This document shows positions 37,046 through 49,444 of a stretch of DNA of 64,000 nt, one piece after another. Position numbers and translations under genes: made by a program. Each line of letters starts with the position of its first letter. The stretch's first letter is position 1. The notes under the pieces were generated by a model. It worked only from the letters and a program-made list of their open reading frames with translations. It was not told the origin of the DNA and did no database searches. The stretch comes from Combretum micranthum (taxonomy: Eukaryota > Streptophyta > Magnoliopsida > Myrtales > Combretaceae). The stretch lies in NCBI GenBank assembly GCA_024138025.1, contig JAMXBD010000720.1, positions 372,001-436,000 of the forward strand. Reading direction: 5' to 3'.

Positions 37046-38660
37046 GTCCCAAATAATAATCAAGAAGGGGGGTTGAATTGATCATTACAAATTTTTGCCT
37101 TTAAAAATTAATCCCCTTTCAATTTTGAAAAACGAGAACAATATATCAATACAGCAAATATGAAAATAAATTGCATAAAAATAAAAAGATAGGGAGAAAG
37201 AAGATCAAGCAACTATTTATAGTGGTTCCGCCTTGTACGTCAGTCCACTCTTCCAGCTTCACACCGGGGACCACGTTATCTTATGGGATGGGTTTCACTA
37301 TATCAAAAAATCAAGGTTACAAGATAGTGCAATTCTCTCTGCTTGATTCTCATTGCTATCCTCTAGATTCAATCAATCTACAGAGTCTAAACTTGTAACT
37401 AAGCTACCAAGCTAAGAAGGCAACAACAAGTTCCTTCTATTACAAATAAAAATCGAAAGCTAAATACAATAAAGAATATTTGCACAATTTTGGATCAATG
37501 AAAGCTTGTAGGAGATCAATGTATGTAGGAGAAAGATGAATATTTCTTGCTGCGTGTGAAGCTTGTAAAGATTCTAAACTTCCTTCTGTTTTCTTTGATA
37601 TATATGACTTTGTTCTTCAACGGTCAATATCAGTTTGAAGGATTGATATCATATCCCAATTATCTCGGCTGCAAATCTGTTCTTTCTTATTCGTATTTGA
37701 AATTCGAAAAATATCCAGCTGCTTATTCTCGTCTGATTTGATTTTTAAATATTAGATAAGCTTTGTTGAGATAACGTCATTTACTCTAACTGTTGATATT
37801 TCATTGAACTGATTTGAAAGTTACCAAGATCTTCTCCTTGTAATTTGAACTAGATATACTTGATAAGACAGCTTTATCTTCTTCAATAAATTACCGTGAT
37901 CTTCTCTTATGATCTTCCTTTGGATAACCCTCAAAATATTTGCCGATATCTTATTCAAGTGATATAAAATCTGGATAACTTGATATCCTAACAAACTTTA
38001 TCTTCTAATCTTTTCTTGTAACAAACTTATCTTCTTCTTGAAATAACCTTTATTATCCATATCTTATCATATCCGTGATTTATAAGAGCTTTTTAAGATA
38101 TCCATGTATCTTGGTAAAATTATATTTGAAGATGCCAAAATAATTTTCCATAAAATTCTTGTAAAATATTTTGATGTGATTTGATCCCCATGATATAAAA
38201 TCTAACTTAAGTGAAACACATCAAGTATATTACCTAAATATACTTGACAAGTGGAGTTAGGTCTTGAAAAATATTAAAAACAAGTTTTAAAACAATTTTA
38301 ATTGAAATTGGAAAAATTCATATCCGTCTTGAAAGTTTTGAAACTGTTTCTGTCTATCTTTGCTGAAATTGCTTCTGACAGATTTATATTACTATTTCTG
38401 AAGGTTCTGAAACTGCTTCTGACTACTTCCTTTATACAACCAAAGCTTAATCAAAACTTCTGATAGATTTATATTACTATCTCTGACGGTTCTGAAACTG
38501 CTTCTGACTACTTCCTTTAGACAACTAACGCTTAATCGAAACTTCTGAAATGGCTTCTGATTCTATAAATACTTATTTATCCATCTTTTCAAAGGTTCTG
38601 AACTAGCTTCTGTCAAATCATACTTATCAAATAAAATCATAAAACAATTAAATACTTTAA
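37046..38660 (-). mobile_element. Probable Copia (SIRE/Maximus-like) LTR remnant
   Basis: On the minus strand the segment ends in CAATTCAACCCCCCTTCTTG, the C-rich phrase found near the U5 end of SIRE/Maximus LTRs. The upstream part has repeated CAGAAGCAGTTTCAGAACC words also seen in that lineage. No primer site is intact and no partner LTR or coding region is in the window. Family assignment is from memory of the sequence style and is moderate at best. Confidence 0.4.
38381..38550. repeat. 85-bp direct duplication
   Basis: Two adjacent units of about 85 bp start GATTTATATTACTAT at 38381 and 38466. Each contains GGTTCTGAAACTGCTTCTGA. Confidence 0.8.
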
Positions 38661-40429
38661 CATCCTTTTGTTATGATCAAAACATTATTAGAGAACTTAA
38701 CACAAAGCAATATAAATTATAATTATTTCTAACTCACATGAAATTATTTTAAATATTCAATATCATTAAAATATATTCTTTTATTTCTATTTTTAAGACT
38801 TTTCTTTTGGGAAATTACTCACTGAATATCTCTTTTTTCACCATTTTGCACTTTGTATATTTTTATTTTACTTTCTTATATTTTGCATACCCGTGTTTTA
38901 TCATTATATTAAGTAGTGAACACTAAGGTTATGAAAAAAACCAATCGAATCGAACTAAACTATACCGCACCGAGATTTTGGTTTTTTACTAAATGATTCA
39001 TTTTGTGCGTCCTGAACCAATCTGTTTTACATATTAAAAAAAAAAAAAGAATCAAACTTATTGCTTTTTCATTATTCTAAATTTTTTATTTAGATATCCA
39101 TCTTTCATGATAATGAATTTAGATTGGCGATATCATATCTTGATTGTTGCCATATGTCTACGAATTAGATAATTGATAGGCTTTAACCTCTAGTGTTTTG
39201 AACATTCTTTACTTTTTATTTATCTTATTTATTAGTCTACTTCTATTACTTGGTTTTTTTTTTTTTTTTTTTTGCTACTAGTTTCTTATTAGTTTTTTAA
39301 TTGATAATGTGCTTATTAGAAGCACTATGAATTGAAATCTACGCCTCGTATTAGGATGGCATATTTAATTTTTATTGAGTCTTGTATTTTATTATAATTT
39401 AGGATAATTTAACAAAATGGGATTAGTATATGAGTATAGTTTTATAATGGATGAAATTTTTTCAGTCATAAGTTATATATATATTTGTATAAATAATTAA
39501 TTTCGTAAATTATTGTTTGTATTACATTAATTATAAGAAATTTGTAATTGAAGCTTTTGATAGGATGTATCAACATTTCAAGAATAAGAAAAAATTCAAA
39601 CTGTAAACCGAATTGTCAACTCAATGTGCCCACCCCTTGGACAAGTGTCAAATTCTTATTGGCTTACATGTAATCAATTTAATAAAAATGAAATTATTAA
39701 ATATAATTAATTAACTAATATAATAAAAACAGTAGAAAAATGATGAAAAATCTAAAAGAAAAAGGACAAAAAGGATAGAATGACTGGGGGTAAAGAAAAG
39801 AAAATGGTCAAAAAGAGAATGGACTGTAATTTTTATTTTGTATTTCATAATTTAAGAAGAAAATAGAATGAAACTTTTCCTTTTCCATTTTTCCTTTTCC
39901 ATGGTTTAGTCTATCTTAATCGACTTAGTTACCTCTGTTATTTATTTATTTTTTTAATAAATACTGCCAAAGAAAGTGATTCTGTAGTTACCATTCATTT
40001 TCACATATTTTGAACCATTTTTGTCCCATGTTGAAGAGAAAAGAATTTCGTTTATTCTCTACCCGTTTTAACTTTACTTATGTTGCCGAAAACGAATTTT
40101 CCTTCCATTTTATATGATTTCTCTCCACTAGTTTTTATTTCAAACCCTCTCAACACAGTATGGCCAAGGAAAAAAAAAAAAAAAAAAAAACTTCTGAACA
40201 CCGTGTTTATATATAAATCAGCATCGAGGAAAATAAAACCAAGGTTGTCTCGATTTTGAAGCTGCGGGCTGAAAGCAGCATTTTCACTTTCATATCTAGT
40301 GTTTGTTGACCTAGTATTTCTTTGAGAAATACTTTAAAGTAGCATTTCCTTACATGAGCTAGAGTAAACAAAGGATTGGATAGTACCGTACAAAAAAACA
40401 TTAAATAGTATAATTCGTTTATACTACGT
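38661..40429. other. Gene-free AT-rich region
   Basis: No coding feature is recognised. The CCAATCGAATCGAACTAAAC patch at about 38941-39030 and the AAACTGTAAACCGAATTG patch near 39600 could be the two ends of another decayed hAT-like element, but they do not pair convincingly. Confidence 0.35.
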
Positions 40430-40612
40430 TTGATGTGTATGGTATAAGATAATGCTAAAATAAAATTTTTATTAAAAGATTATACTTTTATCTAATTTTA
40501 ATATTTTTGTAATATGAAATATAAATGATAAAAATTTTAAATTTTATCCAGTCTCATAAAAAGAGTTTTATCAAATTTTAAATATATTTTATAAATCAAA
40601 TATGATACAATG
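40430..40612. mobile_element. Possible short MITE
   Basis: TACTACGTTTGATGTGTATG at the left resembles the reverse complement of the right end (TATCATATTTGATTTATAAA). The repeat is imperfect and no target duplication is visible. Confidence 0.3.
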
Positions 40613-40689
40613 ACTTTATTTAGTTTAATAAAAAAAAAATTATGTAACTAAACGCTATTTATGAATCAATCGATTTAGCAACTGGAAAA

Positions 40690-40968
40690 GTTATGATCAT
40701 CCATATTGATTATTGACGTCCGGAGAAGATGTAATGGAGGATTTAGCTTTAGTATTAGATACCGTTAACATTAGAGGATTTTGTGAATCAACAAGCTCTG
40801 CATTGTAAGGAAATAAGAGAATTAAACAGAATAAAAAGTAGTTGTAAGTTCTGCACAGCAAACTATTTATAAGTAGGTATTACTATAACAAACATGACAC
40901 GTGGACCTATCAGAACATCACATGTAGACACGTATAATAAATACAGCTAAGCAGCTTATATATTAACA
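40690..40968 (-). mobile_element. Copia element 5' end: short LTR, primer site and gag start
   Basis: On the minus strand an LTR of about 205 bp (40764-40968) starts TGTTAATATA and ends AATGTTAAC. It contains CCACGTGTCA and a TATAAATA box at about 40866-40873. The next bases, GGTATCTAATACTAAAGC, are a decayed match to the TGGTATCAGAGC primer site. A short frame follows with SSPDVNNQYG, which resembles the N-terminus of Copia gag proteins, then a stop. The rest of the element and the second LTR are missing. A short LTR fits lineages such as Ale or Ivana. Confidence 0.5.
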
Positions 40969-41151
40969 GATTTCACATAAGCTAACTTGTGAAAGTTGAT
41001 ATTTTTCTATTCATAGTAAGTGAAATTACAGTGAAAAAAATGCAAAGCAACACCCTTATAAATAATTAAGCATGACACAATATAAAAAATGCCGAAAAGC
41101 AATCGTTAATTAGAGATAAAAACCAAATCCCTCCTCAAACTTAGGGTTGAT
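40969..41151. other. Short gap between Copia relic and hAT element
   Basis: AT-rich, with nothing recognised. It ends with GGGTTGAT, the left flank octamer of the next element. Confidence 0.4.
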
Positions 41152-41894
41152 TAGGGATGTTATCGGGCAAGCCGTTTTAAATTTTCGATCTGTCCGATCC
41201 GTTCAAAACCATATAGGATCCTAGAGTCAGCTTTGGATATATAGTAAAAACCTTACATGATTATAGGATTTGGTTTGGATATATAATCAAAACTCTACAT
41301 GGTTATAGGGTCGGGTTTAAATTATATAACAAACTAGATGGATACTCGATAACTCGGTATTGTAATTTAAAAATAAATAAATATATTACTAAAGAAGCAA
41401 AGAGAGGAAAGAAAACATGAAGGAGTTACCAACTTTTTTTTTAAATTTTGTTCAAGTCATGTTTACTGTAGAGATTAATATTATTTGTTGTCTATTATAT
41501 TTTAATCCCAACAAAAAATTTAATTTAACCATGTTTTTAAAATATTATACGGTGACAAAAGTAATATATTTATATGTTTAAATATTGTATAATGAATGTG
41601 GTTTGCAATATTTTCTATTGATTCCACATGCATCTTTTCATTTTTAAATGTATAGGAAACTAATTTTAGAAACACCGATTTTTCTTAACTTTATTATTAA
41701 AATTTGAAAATAGATTAAAAAAATAGGGTTATAGGTCGGGTTTCGGATTCTAAAATAAACCTTATAGGACGGATTTGGATATTGCATCAAAATTCTACAG
41801 GATAATAGGATCGGGTTTGGTAAACCCTATAGGGTAGCGGATTGGGTTTTAGGTTTATATGATTTGTCCAAAATCCAATCTGATTACATCCTTA
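41152..41894. mobile_element. Non-autonomous hAT element related to the 4.9-kb copy
   Basis: The 743-bp element begins TAGGGATGTTATCGGG and ends GATTACATCCTTA; the reverse complement of the end (TAAGGATGTAATC) matches the start at 11 of 13 positions. The flanking octamers GGGTTGAT and GGGCTAAT agree at 6 of 8 positions, a decayed target duplication. TAGGGATG is also the terminus of the hAT at 19286. The CCTATAGGG/ACCCG-type subterminal words are shared too, so this is probably an internally deleted relative. Confidence 0.7.
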
Positions 41895-42581
41895 GGGCTA
41901 ATCGATCATGCAATCTATACAAAACTTGCCATAAGAAACTATAAATTGATATTTTATTTTGAAATTTTAACAACCCTTTACTATTTCCAATTATGGGTTT
42001 TAGTCAATATCGCAAGCTACATGTGATTATGAGTATTAATATAACAGTGCAATTGCTATACATTTAGCAATAATACATTTTTTAAGTTAAAAAAAAAGCA
42101 ATAATACATTTTGAAACATAAAAGGAAAATAACACATTTATTAATATATTTCACTTTATTCTATCCCCCAAGTATTTGAACTAATGAACATGTAATGAGA
42201 CTCTATGTCTCATTTGGGAGTTTCTAGAATTAGGTCGATGGAACTGTTTAGTAAATCATCCAATTGTTATAATAAATATAGTAATTTGAATATTAACTAT
42301 TTTAGTGGTGCAATCATTAGGAGTTTCTACAATCCCATCGATAGAATTGTTCAGCCAATCATCTAATCGTTAAGATAAATATAGTAATTAAAATATTAAC
42401 TATTTTAGTTATGCTATCACACTTGACATAAATTTAAGGAATTAAATAGTTGCGAGACTATAAAATTTTCCTTTCTCCTTCTATTTAAAGAGAATAAAAA
42501 AATGAAAAGATGCTTTTTGAAACCTTGCACATTTTATAAATTTCTAGAAAATATGAGAAAATAAAAATGAAAAAGCTTATT
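41895..42581. other. Gene-free AT-rich region
   Basis: A related segment of about 110 bp occurs twice, near 42220-42310 and 42325-42415 (GGAGTTTCTA, then TCATCCAATTGTTA and TCATCTAATCGTTA). Otherwise nothing is recognised. Confidence 0.4.
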
Positions 42582-45500
42582 TGTGAAATACCCAAAATCC
42601 TCACTTAAGTTAGAAATTGAAATTAGATAGATTAAATAAATTAAGCAAATTATAGGATGTAATTATATAAGTTGACATAATTAAATTAGTAATAGATTAA
42701 GTTGAAATTTGAGATTCTTAATTCCTAAATCCCTAAGCTTTAACTTAAAATTTCGTATTCTTAAACCCTATCCAGTTTGAAATCATCTGCCTAAATATCA
42801 ATTTTAAGCCTAAGCCAAGTTAAATATCAATTTGATATAAACCAAACTTCTAAATTGAATCATTTATTTCAAGTTATTCATTTTTAACCTATAGATTCTC
42901 AAATCATTTCCTAAACCTTTCAGAATTAAAGATATTGATTCAAAAAGTTTAAACCTAATACCCTTACTCTAAAATATCTTTTATATTTTATCCTTATCCC
43001 TTTTTCTTCTTTTTCTTTTTCCACCTTCTTTTCTTTTTCTCTCTTTTCTCTTTCTTTTTCTTGTATCTTTCTTCTTCCCTTCAAAATCCAATCTCAAATC
43101 TCAATTAAACGAGATGATAGAAGAAGATGGAGTTAGAAAAGAAGATAGAAAGAGGAAATCATGTTGGAAGTAGCTACAACATCTCAAAGGAGAAATAGAA
43201 AAGAAGCTCAAGTAGTTAGAATGGGACAAACATGTAATTATATTTTTTTCTTTGTTTAATTTCTTGTTATTATATGTATTTGATGAATTGATGCTAGATA
43301 TAAGTAGGATTTAAGATAGAACTTATAATCAAGTGATATATGAATTTATGGGCTAAGACCTAAGTGAAATCATGTTTATTAAAACTAGGAATTGGTAAAA
43401 TATGAAGTAATAATGGGTATATGAATGTTGTAAATCATAGTTCTAAGCTTATATGTTGAGAATAAGATGTTAGATATTGATATATGATATGTTGAATTTT
43501 TGAAATACAAACAAAGCAAAGAGCACGGGGGAAACATGGGGAGTTATATATGGCCGTGCTCCTTTTGAATTTTTCAAAACATGCGAAATTTTAACACACG
43601 AGAAGAAACATGACTAGAACACAGCTCAACCTATCCAACCGTGCTTCTCTCTGTTTCTTTTTACATGTACATTTCCAAAACAGTATAATTGAAACATACC
43701 TCTTATCTCCTTGTGATCCTTTTTGTTTCTCGTATGTATTATTTGTCAAGTGAAACATGGCTAGAACATGAGGTAATGTTTATGGTCGTGTATCTCATCT
43801 AGCCCTCGAAATAAGATCCCTCGATGAGAAACACATGGGGAACACGACCATACGTATCCCATCATGTTTCTTTTTGACCATTGCATGCTTGGCTTTTTAA
43901 AGAAACATGGCCAAGCATGACTTGTTTATCACGTCATGTTTCTCATTTGTTGCGTCGTGTTTCTCAAATATTCCCATTCAAAGAGAAACACAACTGAAAT
44001 ACAACTAAATGTATTAGTTATGCTTCTCTTTGTCTCCAAAACGCAAACAAACACGATGAAAACATGATTGAATGTAATGTTTCTTTTTATGCATGTACAC
44101 GAGTGAAACATGGCCTGTGGATCTAATCGTGTTTTTCATAAAAATCTGAATAAAATAAAATAAAATAATAGATGAATAATAGTTAATGTGATATGTTATT
44201 TTAATTTATACAGGAAGAAGGAGTTTAGTAAATTTATAGATTTAATAAATAATTGGATTAAAGATAGAAGTTAGATATAAAATGAACTTAGTTAATAATC
44301 TTAAGTTTGACATGGCTTAATGAACTTTAATGAGCTAAAATAAATTAGATTAATTAAGTTTAATTAACTTAACTTAGTAATGAAGTTAAATGATTAATTC
44401 TAATTAACTTGGCTAAGGTTAAGTAAATGTAAGTTTAATAACTTGTATTTTGGCTTAGCTTAATGTGTAGATTTAAACCATAAATAGTATATGTTGTTTC
44501 AAATATATGGTTGTTAGAAATGAGCATATTGAAAGTAAACAATATGATGTGATGATATTTTTATAATAAATGATTATAAACAAAGACAAAATAAAAAATT
44601 TGACAGACAATGGAGAATTGTCTGTATCTTGGTGTGGCAATTTTCGCAGCCATGGTGAGATCCCTACATAGTATTTGATCAAATAGGATTTTAAAATGAG
44701 TTTGATATAAGTGGATAATTAATTTAATTGCTTATATGGTCTAATTTTCTTAAACAGATGTTTCTCTCTGATCTATCTTTTGAAATGGCTTCTGATCTAC
44801 CTTCTGATTCTGTTTGGATCTTGAACATATAAGGTACGCAGTAACTTGTGTGATGATTATTATGATAGACATTCTAAATGAATTAAAACTTAAAGACGAC
44901 CTAATCAATGAGTGTTTTTTGTGCTTGTGTAATCTAATCTGGTCCGGGGAGTGACAACTTTTTCCAGAGCCCAGCACAGTAGTTAGGCGCTTGGGCCACC
45001 ATCTACCATGATGCTATAGTATGCCATGATGTAATAGCAATTTAGAAGTGGCTCAATGGGTAGCTGATAGGGCAAATAGTATCAGTATAATGTTTGCTTA
45101 AGCATGGGGTGCAATAGCATGGTTTAGTTCACGTTTATAGGACCGGTTGAACCAAACGATGTTATGGACTAAGATAAGTAAAGCTGTGTAGCGGCTATGA
45201 ACCCTAAATGAAGCTATTTTCTCTTTTTCAATTAGAAATAGGAGATATAAGTATCCATGTTGCTTATATCAACCCCTGGTAGCTATTGTTACTCAAGACC
45301 CCTATGTTCTCAGAGATTGTTTCGAAGTGTGAATATATTAATGTTGATTTGTCTACTTTAATTTAAAGATAATAATATATTGTTGCTACATTGCACTAGT
45401 TTAAGCTTGTGTGTCATCTCATGTGTGCTTGTGTAGCTGTCATACTAGGCTTCGACTCATTATTATTTCTTTCCAAGTGTTGATGGTGTTGATGATTTGA

Positions 45501-46004
45501 TGATGATAGTGATGATGATGTTGATGTTGATGATTGAATCGAAAGTATGGGATGACTTGGGGAAAATTTGTTAAAGAGTGAAGTGGATTAAGACCGTAGA
45601 TGTATATTGCTTTGTTTTGTTTTTCTTTTTTTTTTTGGTTAAAAAGCAAGATTTTTTTTTTTAAGAATTGTATTTTCCTTAAGGGCTTGGTGAAGCCCAT
45701 ATGTTTTGTAATAATCTTTTAAAGTTCTGTTTACAATAAAAAAAGATATATGAGATAACTGATGGTATGCTTTCGTTTCGAAAGTTAATTTACTCATATG
45801 AGTGGAAATTAGAAATGTTTTTTATAAAGTTTGTTTTCCTATTACAAACTCATTTGTCTCTAGAATCTAATTAAACAATTTTAGAATTTAAAACTGGCTA
45901 GCAATGTTCGCATAACATAATCTTTCAAAGGAAGCCTGTGTGTATAGTACCTTGGTATTATATGTGCCGATTGTACAAGTCTTGATTCAATTTGGGGCGT
46001 TACA
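42582..46004 (+). mobile_element. Probable solo LTR of a chromovirus (Tekay-like) gypsy element
   Basis: The segment starts TGTGAAATACCCAAAATCC and ends TTTGGGGCGTTACA. The TG...CA ends with GTTACA resemble Tekay-type LTRs. Inside are a pyrimidine-rich stretch (42990-43080) and a cluster of (G)AAACATGG / CGTGTTTC words in both orientations (about 43500-44130), also typical of those long LTRs. No internal domain, primer site or second LTR is nearby. The 5-bp flanks (TTATT and ATTTC) do not match, so the solo-LTR reading is not proven. Confidence 0.45.
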
Positions 46005-47057
46005 ATTTCTTAAAAAAATTTACAAAAAAAAAAAATCAAATAATACAAAAGTTACAAAGATCAATAAGGGCAAAATAGGTTAATGAAAAATTAATAAGAG
46101 GAAGAATTAACATTAGAATATAAAATCTTAAGTTCAATGTAAATAAAAGTAATTACTATAGTATTAAGTAATAATTAATAATAATAGTTAAACACAATGA
46201 TAATGGTAATAGACTAAAAAGATCCAATATAGAAGTAGCTTTTTTGAACATAGAGGAGGAAATATGTTAGTCGACATTTACAACCCTAGTGATATAACGT
46301 AGAAGTACATGTGTTAATATTAAATAAATATATGATATAAAAAATTAAAGTTATCAAAGGACAAATTTGAAAAACGGACACAAAAATGGGTTTTTTGGAG
46401 TTGAATAATATAGATGTATAATTACTCTTATTATTAAACTATTAAATTAAAATGATTGTGGGCCTGAGTGTAATGTTTGGTTTATCCTAGCGTTAAGTTA
46501 CCTCGATGGTTTCCCTGGTTATCAATTTTCTCTAAGCGTCATAGACGTCAACGCAAGCTGACTTTGGGCCCACGAGATTTTATGGCTGGCCGGGAGAAAT
46601 GGGCTGATTGGGGTTTTGGACTTTATTTCTTCATTCCTTGGGACATTTTCAAGTTCTTTTTCAAAACTATTGCATCTATATCTTTATCTTCCTTTAATTT
46701 TCCTTATAGCAAATCCCAATCTTGTTCTCCTTCTCATATTTGGATCAATCTGAAAAGCTAGCTAACCTTAATTAATTTAAAAAAAAAATAACTTCTCTGT
46801 TATACAATCGATGATACCTGCCCAAAGGAGAGAAGGGGAAAAAACAAAAGAAAAAAGGAAAAAAAAAAAAAAAAACCGAAGAAGGAGGAGAAGGATACTT
46901 GCAAGAAAAAGACATAAAGAACCATGCCTATTATATTTATAGGTTTTCATCTTAAATACATTTTTACCGATTACTTGATAAATTATACTAATTGTGCAGC
47001 CATGAATATATCATCTATTATGTTTATAGGTTTTCATCTCGTTTTACAAGTTATAAA
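46005..47057. other. Gene-free region
   Basis: A 94-residue open frame at 46477-46761 has no recognisable domain, splice context or homologue known to me. The GC-richer stretch at 46490-46640 is its only notable feature. Poly-A tracts lie at 46780 and 46858. Confidence 0.35.
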
Positions 47058-47263
47058 GGACTGTTTCGATCGTCATTTTTTTATCTGTATCAGATCTGTA
47101 TTGGCTCAGTATCAATTTGGTATCTGTTCAGTTTGACCATTTTATAAGTAAAACTATCGATTTTTTATCGACATTATATCTATATCGGTTTAGTATTGGT
47201 TCAGTATTTGTTTGGCATCAAAACGATGACAAAACAACATCAGAACGACAAACCAAACAGTCC
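47058..47263. mobile_element. MITE with GGACTGTTT termini (PIF/Harbinger-like)
   Basis: The left end GGACTGTTTCGATCGTC and the reverse complement of the right end, GGACTGTTTGGTTTGTC, pair over about 30 bp. The element is 206 bp. The flanks TAAA and TAAA would fit a TAA target duplication, as in Tourist/Harbinger MITEs. Two internal TATCTGT/TATCGGTT segments repeat. Confidence 0.55.
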
Positions 47264-47704
47264 TAAAATGTTCTAAAGTTACATTTTGTTCATTTCTTGT
47301 TTCCATGAACAATATTATGGGCATGTTTTAATTTTGAAAAATCTTATGGGTTCCATGAGATTGTGTATTTGTCCATTATGAATCAACATTTATGAGATTA
47401 ATAAAAGAATAATATAGTACATAAAATCATATTTTTCCAGTATTTGTCTCGATTACATTAACCTATAAGATATAAGGATTAATTTACCTTTTAACATAAC
47501 TAATGCGACACCTATTTCTTTCTTTCTTTCTTTTTTAATCTTTCCTTTTTTTTTTTAATGGGGAAGAGATAAGTAAGTGCCATCACCGGTAAAAAACAAT
47601 AGGATCTATGCTCACTTACCTTTTTTTTTAATGTTGTTCAGATAGGAATATAATAGTTTCTCTTATTGTTTATTCAACCATAAAGTAGTCAAGTTCAGAC
47701 AAAA
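47264..47704. other. Gene-free region between two MITEs
   Basis: AT-rich, with poly-T tracts at 47546 and 47622. Nothing else is recognised. Confidence 0.35.
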
Positions 47705-47966
47705 AATTTGGGGTAAAGGTACGAGAAGTGCTTGTACTATCACGGTTTGGCAATTTGATGTCCAATGTTTGATTTTAGGTTAAAAAAAAAATGCCCATAT
47801 TTTCAAAATCAAGGCATTTTAGTGTCCAAAGTGCCCAATTTTAAGTGTATGGAGGCACTAAAATTCCTTGATTTTGAAAGTACAGGCACTTTTTCTGCTT
47901 AAAATAAACATTGGGAACTAAATTATCAAAATCCAAAAGTACAAGCGCTGCTTGTGCCTTTATCAC
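47705..47966. mobile_element. Foldback MITE, nearly palindromic over its full length
   Basis: The left half starts near GGTAAAGGTACGAGAAGTGC and pairs with the reverse complement of the right half (GATAAAGGCACAAGCAGCGC) for about 125 bp, meeting near 47830. Flanking ACAAAAAAT and ACAAAAATT agree at 8 of 9 positions, fitting a 9-bp MULE-type target duplication. A transcript would fold into a long hairpin. Confidence 0.7.
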
Positions 47967-48033
47967 AAAAATTCCATTTGTTACTAGTAGATTTGCAAAT
48001 TTTTGTATACATTTGTAACAATTTTGTCTATTT

Positions 48034-48060
48034 AAGAATATATATATATATATATATATA
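48034..48060. repeat. TA microsatellite
   Basis: A run of about 13 TA units between the foldback MITE and the MULE. Confidence 0.85.
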
Positions 48061-48140
48061 GTGTTAATATCTTTCTTCTAGATCAATTTTTAAGAAATAC
48101 TAAAACACCTTTTACCTTTAATAAATAAATATATATATAT

Positions 48141-48290
48141 GGATAATGTCTTGGATACCACCTAAACTTTTTTTAAAATATTTAATTTACTTCCCAAACT
48201 TTTAAAGTGCTAAATGCGGTACCTATTTGTAACTTTTTGAGTTATCGTTAATACTTGAGTTACATAACATAACTCCATTTGCATATACCC
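48141..48290 (+). repeat. MULE terminal inverted repeat, left
   Basis: It begins GGATAATGTCTTGGATACC and includes CTTTTAAAGTGCTAAATGC and TTAATACTTGAGTTACATA. It pairs with 52125-52272. Confidence 0.85.
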
Positions 48291-48558
48291 AATTATTTTG
48301 TGGCATATATCACATGAAGTCCATTGTGGAATTTAATAATTTAAATGAAATATGACAAAAAGATAGAAAAAAATTATTGAGATAAGAATTTTTTTTCTTT
48401 TTCTACAATTAATTAGCAAACAGATGAACGTCATACTTTTCCCTCTCCTCTCCTTTGTATTGAAAACCCTAGAAAAAGCTCGATTAAAAAAAAAAAAAAA
48501 AAAAACCTAGACACAACACGTGCTAACTCAATTGAAGATTTGAAATCATTTAGTGAAG

Positions 48559-49017
48559 ATGACATCTTCTTCTCAGTTCGTTGTTTCATCCTATTTGAGG
48601 TCCCTTATACCAAATGAAACCATAGTTTTCTGTCATTATGGCTTGAAGGAAAAGCTTTCTACAGTGAAGACTTATGCTAATGTGGGTTAAAAGTTCTATA
48701 TATGTTGTGATTTAATAAGGTAATCGCTTTTTAATTGGGTATTGCAATTGAAATCAATGAGCTTAATAATTATTCAAATTTTTTTTTTTTTTTATCTATT
48801 TATTGTTATAATCAACTTTTTTTTTTTTTCAAATTAGTGGGAGGGGTGCAATTTTTCCCAATGGTTGGCTAAAGATTCTGATGATGTGTCTAGAATGGAA
48901 GATCATACAAGAGATAAAAAGTTTTCAGATCTTCTGGAAGATGTAAGAGCTAATTATTAGTGGCTTGTAGATGAGAAGGAGCTACTAAGGAAGGAGCTAA
49001 AAGCCATGAAGATATGA
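48559..49017 (+). pseudogene. GRF-type zinc-finger protein fragment, pseudogene
   Basis: Exon 1 (48559-48719, from an ATG) contains VFCHYGLKEKLS, then KFYICCD, which fits the first half of a GRF zinc finger (CxC-type start, then the GRxFYxC core). Here the residue after GLy is a TAA stop and the second Cys of the first pair is Tyr. A T-rich intron ends at 48837. Exon 2 (48838-49017) supplies GCNFSQWLAKDS, like the GCxFFxWxD end of the finger. A charged, possibly coiled-coil tail follows (LVDEKELLRKELKAMK) after a TAG near 48958. The exon frames do not join cleanly. GRF fingers are putative nucleic-acid-binding modules. This looks like a passenger or accessory gene of the MULE. Confidence 0.6.
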
Positions 49018-49444
49018 ACATGAAACTAAAGAGTGCAATCTGATTATACAAGGGCATTTTGATAGCTATTAGGGGATTGACTTTATTGTTTTAAATAAGG
49101 ATAGGAAGATGAAGTACAATAATGCGGTTCAAGACAGCTTGTAGGATTTGTATTGGTGTTTTTTTGTACTGTCATGTAATTTTGAAGTACTAGATGCATT
49201 ATTTTCCTATGATGATTGATGACACAATGAAAATGGAGAAGACCATTTGTGATTTGCATTGTTGATAATTTTTCCCACAATTCTTGTGCCCTCATTTTGT
49301 ACAATAGCATCCCTTTTTAATCCCAATTGATTATGAAGAATCCAACTTTGGATGAGAAACTTGTCCAATGAAATATAAAATGAAGTGGGAAAAACAACCA
49401 TAAATTGGGGTGTAAAACTAGAAACTCCACCACTTGCTAAAAAA

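Noticed and set aside
38941..39620. Possible hAT-like element with CCGAATT/AATCGAATCGAA ends
   Set aside because: The two ends do not form a convincing inverted repeat and no target duplication is seen.
46477..46761. 94-codon plus-strand open frame
   Set aside because: No recognisable domain, no splice or promoter context, and composition like the flanks; kept only as a note in the gene-free region.
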